From the IMG/VR virus record IMGVR_UViG_3300045141_000205, positions 1 to 61,639 of that record: a DNA stretch of 61,639 nucleotides; one strand, written 5' to 3'. Below the pieces are notes generated by a model that saw nothing but the letters and a program-made list of their open reading frames with translations, was not told where the DNA came from and searched no databases. The position numbers and the translations under genes were made by a program. This document shows positions 57,028 to 61,639 of this stretch, one piece after another. Each line of letters starts with the position of its first letter. The first letter of the stretch is position 1. This stretch comes from a virus.

Positions 57028-59295
57028 TCACTCTCCCTGGTGGGACTGGAGCAGGTTGGCCTGCACCGTGCGGCGGAAGGCCCGGGTCTGCGGGCTCAGG
57101 TGCTGGTAGGCCGCCGCGTCCACCGGCGCCCCCGGCTGGGTGTCGATGGCGGTGGGCTGGCCGTGGGTGACCGAGAGGTTCGGCACCACCGGAGCCCCGT
57201 ACGGCTCGGCCCCGTTGTAGGGGCTCGGGCCACCAGCGGCTGCCGGGTCGGCACCACCTGCCAGCGGACCCGGACGACCCGGGCCGTTGATCGGCGTGGA
57301 GCCGGTCGGGCTGGGGCTGGTCGACGGTGAGATCGAGTCCAGGTCGGTCATGGTGGCGGCGGTGGCCTGGAGGCCCTGCTCGGGACGCAGGTAGCAGCCC
57401 TCGACCTGGAAGCCCTGGAGGTCCTTGGCGGCCCGCTTGGTGAACTCGCGGTGCATCCGCAGCCGCTTGATGTAGTGCCGGTCCTGGTACTTGGTGGCGG
57501 CGGCCTCGTGGGCCTTCACCCAGTCGGCCTGGTGGTCGGGATTGTCGGACATCCCGGCGTACAGCCCGGCCTCGAACGGCACCGAGCCCTTCTTCACCAG
57601 CGGCTTCTTCGGAGTCCACTTGGCGGCGTACCGGTAGCCCTTGGCGAACTGCGGGTCCGAGGTCTCCATCGGGGAGGTGAAGGACGCCGAGACCTGGATC
57701 GACTGGACGCTGGCCGTGGCCTGGAGCGACCCGGCGTGGGTCTGGTAGGAGCCGATCCCACCCGCGCCCGGGGGCAGCATCCCAGGCTGGGCGCCACCGG
57801 TCGGGTCGGCCTGAGCGGCGTCCCCGTAGCCCTGCGCGTGACCCCGCACGAAGTCGGGTGCGCTGCTGGAGGCGTCGTTGTAGGTGGGCGCCTCGTCCGG
57901 CCAGTCGGAGGCCCCCTCGGCCACCCCCTCCTGGTAGGTGCCGGTCGGCGGCTCGGGGGTGGTGTACGGGCTGTTGGCGACCTCGGGCTGCGGCATCTCG
58001 TGCGGCTGCGACCACTGGTCGGCCCGCTTCTGGAGGGTGGCGGTGAACGCCCGGACCTCCTTGCGCTCGATGTCGGTCAGGTCCTCGTACGGCCTGTCCA
58101 TCAGACCCGCGACGTAGGCGGCCCGACGCTGGAACGCAGCCAGGGATGCCGAGTGGCCACCCCCGGACTCCTGCTTCTTCTGGTCCTCGGACTCCTGGCC
58201 CCCGTCGAGCAGCCACGGGTAGGCCACCTCGGTGGGCAGCGGCTCGGGCCTGGGGTTCTCCTGGGAGTCGACGACCTGCTGCACCTGGTCGAGCCCGGAG
58301 GCGGCCTCCTTGTCGAGAGGCTCGCCCAGTTTGTGACCACAGCGAGCACACTTCTCACCAGCCGGAGGCGGTCCACCGCAGTTGGGGCACTTCCCGGCCT
58401 CCTTGACCAATGCCTCCTTGTCGAACTGCGCGATGAAGTCGTCGAGGTTGCCGACGTGGCTGATCGCCAGGCTGGGCTCGAAGAGAGCAGCGGTCTTGCC
58501 GTGGCTGCATGTGCACGAGCCGCCCGAGCAGTCGGCGCAGGAGCCGTCAGCGCAGGGCACGCAGGAGCCGCCGCCACTGGACTCACCCTGGGTCGAGCCG
58601 GGGCTGGCCTCGACCGGAGCCGGTCCTGCGAACTCCTGGGACTCGTCGTGGTGACTCGGGTCCGGGGGCGCCACCTGCTGGCCGGAGTTGCCCTCGATCT
58701 CCTGGATCAGCGGCGCCCGCTCGGAGGTCTCGGTGCCAGAGACGCCCTGGTTGATCGGGTGCACCTCCGGCTGGAAGGTGTCGAAGACATCCTGCGGCAG
58801 CGGGGTGGTCTTGGGGTTCTCGAAGGAGTCCACCTGCTGCTGCACCTGGTCCAGGCCCGAGGCGGCCTGGGTGCGCAGGAAGCCCACGTAGTCCATGAAC
58901 TGCCGCTCGGCGGCCTCGGACTGCTCGCCGTACCGGCCTGCGGTGTGCCGGGCCATCCCCCTAGCCTGCTCGGTGAACTCCTCGGGGTCGGACTTCACCT
59001 CGTCGCTGGTCCGCCCGAACCACATCGCCGCCTCGGCGCTGATCTCGTTGGCGTAGTCGTCGTAGGAGGCCTGCACCTCCCCCAGCCAGTCGGTCTCGGC
59101 GGTGGAGCGCTCGTGCACCGCCACCGGGCTCAGCGTCTCCCGGATGATGGTGTCGGTGAGGTCGATCGAGTCGGCCTGCGCCTGCATGGCAATCCGGTCC
59201 CGGTCGTAGGCGTCGAGTTGACTGACCAGCGCCGCCTGCTCGGCAAGCGTGGCTGCCTTCTGGATGCTCTGGACGATCTCGTCTCGCTGGCTCAC
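57028..59295 (-). CDS. 755-aa Cys-rich head-region protein with duplicated module
   Basis: The GTG start overlaps the upstream stop. An N-terminal helical region (about 1-145) is followed by AASGLDQVQQQVDSFENP near 148 and a second copy, AASGLDQVQQVVDSQENP, near 335. Between them lie a short cluster CVPCADGSCADCSGGSC and a zinc ribbon CPNCGGPPP ... CARC (about 305-325). The middle (about 530-680) contains a basic helical segment (KYQDRHYIKRLRMHREFTKR). The C-terminus is Pro/Gly-rich. Duplicated segments around metal-binding clusters suggest an internal repeat structure. No family is recognised. Confidence 0.77.
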   Translation of the reverse strand: MSQRDEIVQSIQKAATLAEQAALVSQLDAYDRDRIAMQAQADSIDLTDTIIRETLSPVAVHERSTAETDWLGEVQASYDDYANEISAEAAMWFGRTSDEVKSDPEEFTEQARGMARHTAGRYGEQSEAAERQFMDYVGFLRTQAASGLDQVQQQVDSFENPKTTPLPQDVFDTFQPEVHPINQGVSGTETSERAPLIQEIEGNSGQQVAPPDPSHHDESQEFAGPAPVEASPGSTQGESSGGGSCVPCADGSCADCSGGSCTCSHGKTAALFEPSLAISHVGNLDDFIAQFDKEALVKEAGKCPNCGGPPPAGEKCARCGHKLGEPLDKEAASGLDQVQQVVDSQENPRPEPLPTEVAYPWLLDGGQESEDQKKQESGGGHSASLAAFQRRAAYVAGLMDRPYEDLTDIERKEVRAFTATLQKRADQWSQPHEMPQPEVANSPYTTPEPPTGTYQEGVAEGASDWPDEAPTYNDASSSAPDFVRGHAQGYGDAAQADPTGGAQPGMLPPGAGGIGSYQTHAGSLQATASVQSIQVSASFTSPMETSDPQFAKGYRYAAKWTPKKPLVKKGSVPFEAGLYAGMSDNPDHQADWVKAHEAAATKYQDRHYIKRLRMHREFTKRAAKDLQGFQVEGCYLRPEQGLQATAATMTDLDSISPSTSPSPTGSTPINGPGRPGPLAGGADPAAAGGPSPYNGAEPYGAPVVPNLSVTHGQPTAIDTQPGAPVDAAAYQHLSPQTRAFRRTVQANLLQSHQGE

Positions 59296-60947
59296 AGCGG
59301 TGTCTCCTCTTCGTTTCCAGCCACCATGGCTGCATGCCGGGCAATCACGCCCCGGGGGTTGTTGACGCTGGACTGTCTCGGAAGGTTGAGTTGCCGGGGA
59401 GAGTCAGAGAACGCCCGACCTCCCGCGCCCCCGAAGGCCTCGGTGTAGCCGCACTTGAGACACCGGTACTTGTCGCCCTGCCGGGCCAGTGTCCCGGTGT
59501 TCCCGCAGGACGGACAGGAGTTGCTGGGGGCCTGGTTGGACCCGGCGTCACCGGGGTGCAGCGGCATCTGGGCCATGTTGCCGCCCGGGGTGCCCAGGTC
59601 CGGGATGGCCTGCTGCTGGGAGTTCTGCGGCATCACCGTGAACTTGGTGTCGTACGGGACCACCGTGGTGCCCGCGTCGGTGTCGACGTAGTAGTGCTGC
59701 GGGCTGTACTCGTGGCGCCGGATGTTGTTGACGGTGACGGTCTGCCCGGTCGGGGTGTTGATCTGGTCGCCCTTGTTGATCAGGATGCGCCCGTCCGCCG
59801 AGGCCACGGGTGTCTCGACCCGGGTGGCCTCGTGCAGGCTGCTGGTCCGGGTGTAGTCGGTCCTGACGGTCGGCCCCGGGTGCTGGTGCGGAGCCTTGAG
59901 CAGGCTGTAGGAGCCGCAGGCCGAGCAGGCCGGGCCGGTGTTGGCCAGGACCGGTGAGCCGACACTCCCGCAGGCCTGGCACTCCCGGTCCCCGGCGTGC
60001 TCCACACCCGGCGACTGCGCGGTCTTGGCGCCCTCGACCTTGTGCTTGATGGAGCCGCAGTAGGCCTCCGGGTCGTCCTTGTCGGAGTTGGCCTTCACAC
60101 ACGAGTCGAAGTCGGTGTAGCCCGCGAACGGGGCGCCCTTGTGCATCGCTTCCATGGCAGTCCTCGTGAACGGGTTGAGTGCACGGATACGGGCGTCGAA
60201 GGCGTCGGCCCGGGCGTCCCGCTCGGCCTTGGTGCTGGCGTCCCGGGCCACGACCTTGCCCTCGGGCGTCCAGGTGTAGACCTTGCAGTGGCCGGGGGTC
60301 TCGACGTGACCGAAGGTGGTGGCGCCCATGCCGCCCTCGTCCCGTCCAGGTGACCCGCACTCGGGGCACGGGGGAGGAGAGATCGCCGAGGCCAGCCGGT
60401 GCAGGGAGGCGATCCGGCCCGACTCCCGCTCACCGGGCTTGGCGATGTACTCATCCGGGCAGCACGACCAGCAGTTGCTGTAGTCGGCCCGGTGGTCCCG
60501 TGCGTGCGCTACCCCTCGCCGGGCATCGGGGTGGTGGGCCTCGTTGTGGCACTGCTGCACGAAGTTGATGTAGACCTCCTGGGACTTCCGGTCCCCGGTG
60601 GTCTTGCCGCCGTGCTCGCACCGTTGCACCAGGTACGGGTCGAAGTCGGCGTCGTCGGTGACATCCCGGGGCTGGAACTCGGTCCTCGGTCGGTCGATGG
60701 TCTTCACGCGCACCCGCTGCCGCTCGGGCTCGGGCTGCCGCTGGGGCTCGGGGTCCCAGGGGCTGGCGGCGGTCTTGCGCTGCTGCTGAGCCATCTGGCG
60801 CCGGACTTTCTTCTGATCCGCACTGGGCTGACGGCGCTGGATCGGCTTGGTGGCCTGGCGCATGGGCTGCTGGCTGGGCGCGTCGTCGGAGCGCTCGGCG
60901 CTCCACTTCACACCCTGCTTCACACCCTCGGCGCTCAGGTCGTCCAT
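59292..60947 (-). CDS. 551-aa Cys/His-rich protein, first gene of the head unit
   Basis: The start chosen is the ATG after AAGGAG seven bases upstream, giving 551 aa (MDDLSAEGVKQGVKWSAERS); a longer GTG start lies inside the element. A basic N-terminus with RKTAASPWDP near 59 leads to a His/Cys-rich domain (CWSCCPDEY near 153; CPEC near 185). Near 283-305 a FAGYTDFDSCVKANSDKDDP then EAYCGS segment matches a short motif common in actinobacteriophage capsid-region proteins. Zinc ribbons CQAC/CSAC (about 325-345) and CPSC/CLKC (about 485-505) follow. Function unknown. Confidence 0.78.
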   Translation of the reverse strand: MDDLSAEGVKQGVKWSAERSDDAPSQQPMRQATKPIQRRQPSADQKKVRRQMAQQQRKTAASPWDPEPQRQPEPERQRVRVKTIDRPRTEFQPRDVTDDADFDPYLVQRCEHGGKTTGDRKSQEVYINFVQQCHNEAHHPDARRGVAHARDHRADYSNCWSCCPDEYIAKPGERESGRIASLHRLASAISPPPCPECGSPGRDEGGMGATTFGHVETPGHCKVYTWTPEGKVVARDASTKAERDARADAFDARIRALNPFTRTAMEAMHKGAPFAGYTDFDSCVKANSDKDDPEAYCGSIKHKVEGAKTAQSPGVEHAGDRECQACGSVGSPVLANTGPACSACGSYSLLKAPHQHPGPTVRTDYTRTSSLHEATRVETPVASADGRILINKGDQINTPTGQTVTVNNIRRHEYSPQHYYVDTDAGTTVVPYDTKFTVMPQNSQQQAIPDLGTPGGNMAQMPLHPGDAGSNQAPSNSCPSCGNTGTLARQGDKYRCLKCGYTEAFGGAGGRAFSDSPRQLNLPRQSSVNNPRGVIARHAAMVAGNEEETPL

Positions 60948-60962
60948 CAGCACTCCTTGCCT

Positions 60963-60998
60963 CACCCCTTCGTGGGGGAGACGCAGGGCGGGACATCA
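60963..60998 (-). repeat. 36-bp unit-start element, copy 1 (before the head unit)
   Basis: The coding strand reads TGATGTC (one mismatch), 20 bases, GAAGGGGTG. It is the most upstream copy in the window and lies 53 bases past the hairpin that follows the winged-helix gene. The 60999-61050 stretch between them shows no clear promoter. Confidence 0.8.
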
Positions 60999-61050
60999 CA
61001 TAGCCGCAGAAGAAGTTTCGGGAGGTAGCCTGTGGATACCCCCTAGGTGA

Positions 61051-61096
61051 AGCCCTCGGACCCAGTCGTTGTCACAGCCACAGGGGTCCGAGGGCT
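61051..61096 (-). terminator. Hairpin after the winged-helix gene
   Basis: The arms at 61051-61063 and 61084-61096 pair perfectly over 13 bp (core GCCCTCGGACCC) around a 20-base loop, 19 bases past the stop at 61115. No T-run follows. It separates the winged-helix gene from the head unit. Confidence 0.65.
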
Positions 61097-61114
61097 CTCT
61101 TTGGCCCTAGCGGC

Positions 61115-61639
61115 TTACACCTCTGGCTCGCGGACCTTGGTCTTCCCGCCGAAGGCCTCGGTCTCCCGGCCATCGACGTACTGAGGCAGCACGTAGACCT
61201 TGCAACGCTTGCGGACCTGAGACAGCCTGGCGATCCTCCCGGCCTTGTGCAGGTTGGACAGGGCTCCGGAGGCCTGTCCGTGATGCCAGTCCGTGACGTA
61301 GGCGAGTTCTGGCCAGACCATGCCCTCCGTGCCCATCTCACCCAGCAGGGAGAGCACCATGCGCTGTCGGGTGGAGGTGACCCCGGACTCATCATCACTG
61401 ACGGCTCGGTCACGGCTGGTGCTGGAACCGGAATGACCGGAGGTGAAGGACTGACCACCTGGCTCGGGATAAGGCAGCACCGGAGGGCCGGTGGTCTTCG
61501 GTCTGGGGATGTCTGCTGCCATCGCGTCGACCTCCTTCTTCCGGCTCTCCTTATCCGGGATCGGCGGGGCGGGCCAGTCCTGGTTGGCCGTGTCGTTCCA
61601 GTGGTAGACGTAGCACGGACGAGGCTTGTCGCACAGCAC
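61115..61639 (-). CDS. Winged-helix DNA-binding protein (N-terminus beyond window)
   Basis: The frame is open to the window edge and its codon third positions are almost all G or C, so coding continues upstream; 174 aa are visible. Residues 95-165 of the visible part form a winged-helix pattern: RQRMVLSLLGEMGTEGMVWP, then a recognition helix GQASGALSNLHKAGRI and a wing ending VRKRCKVYVLPQYV. This MarR-like domain usually binds DNA as a regulator. The N-terminal part is Pro-rich with a CDKPRPC pair. An internal ATG at 61522 with AGAAGGAGGT upstream would give a shorter 135-aa form. It may control late transcription, but no target is visible. Confidence 0.75.
   Translation of the reverse strand: MLCDKPRPCYVYHWNDTANQDWPAPPIPDKESRKKEVDAMAADIPRPKTTGPPVLPYPEPGGQSFTSGHSGSSTSRDRAVSDDESGVTSTRQRMVLSLLGEMGTEGMVWPELAYVTDWHHGQASGALSNLHKAGRIARLSQVRKRCKVYVLPQYVDGRETEAFGGKTKVREPEV

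Noticed and set aside
60999-61050. Possible sigma-A promoter before the head unit
   Set aside because: No pair of -35 and -10 hexamers at acceptable spacing could be found; CTATGT alone is too weak.
1-61639. tRNA, rRNA, integrase, transposase or lysis enzyme genes
   Set aside because: None could be supported from the sequence on either strand; the window is confined to virion genes and small accessory genes.

Overview
The window is the late structural region of a tailed double-stranded DNA phage with a contractile tail (myovirus morphology). It has a portal, a capsid maturation protease, a major capsid protein, neck proteins, a tail sheath, a tail tube, frameshifted tail assembly chaperones and the start of a probable tape measure protein. 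The DNA is strongly GC-rich, coding third positions are nearly all G or C, and a WhiB-family iron-sulfur protein sits among the structural genes. All three point to an actinobacterial host. I saw no bacterial genes, tRNA, rRNA, CRISPR array or insertion sequence, and no terminase or lysis enzyme, so this is an interior piece of a larger genome.

Almost everything is on the minus strand, so the biological order runs from high to low coordinates. Region 61.6-45.8 kb is a head module. It holds a winged-helix protein, a chain of large Cys/His-rich proteins of unknown function (551, 755, 541, 414 and 220 aa), small proteins, the portal (50043-52232), and a 1261-aa protein with a SWIM-type zinc finger. 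Region 44.0-31.6 kb holds a 2187-aa protein with an N-terminal prohead protease and an embedded Nudix domain, an 865-aa zinc-ribbon protein, a candidate scaffold, a candidate decoration protein and the major capsid protein. Region 31.6-27.4 kb holds small membrane proteins, an exported collagen-like protein, acidic and Fn3-like proteins, and the WhiB protein. Region 27.3-7.2 kb is a 20-kb block of baseplate, fibre and adhesin genes, including a 2243-aa adhesin, collagen-like proteins, a BspA-like leucine-rich-repeat protein and tail-collar fibres. Region 7.1-4.1 kb is the neck. Region 4.0-0 kb holds the sheath, the tube, the chaperones with a -1 frameshift site, and the tape measure start. Two small plus-strand islands interrupt the order, at 34.35-34.79 kb and 44.12-44.57 kb. 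Each is closed off by GC-rich hairpins.

The most striking non-coding signal is a 36-bp intergenic element present 12 times. On the coding strand it reads TGCTGTC, exactly 20 bases, then GAAGGG, and it lies just before a start codon. The two blocks keep the same spacing in all 12 copies, and the copies head functional modules: head proteins, portal, SWIM protein, protease, scaffold, decoration/capsid, membrane proteins, WhiB, baseplate, fibre/neck and sheath/tail. Several copies sit directly behind a hairpin terminator. Within modules, genes overlap by 1-8 bases or are separated by a few tens of bases, which suggests translational coupling. No stretch above 300 bases lacks a gene; the largest non-coding gaps (about 110-220 bases) are described as features.
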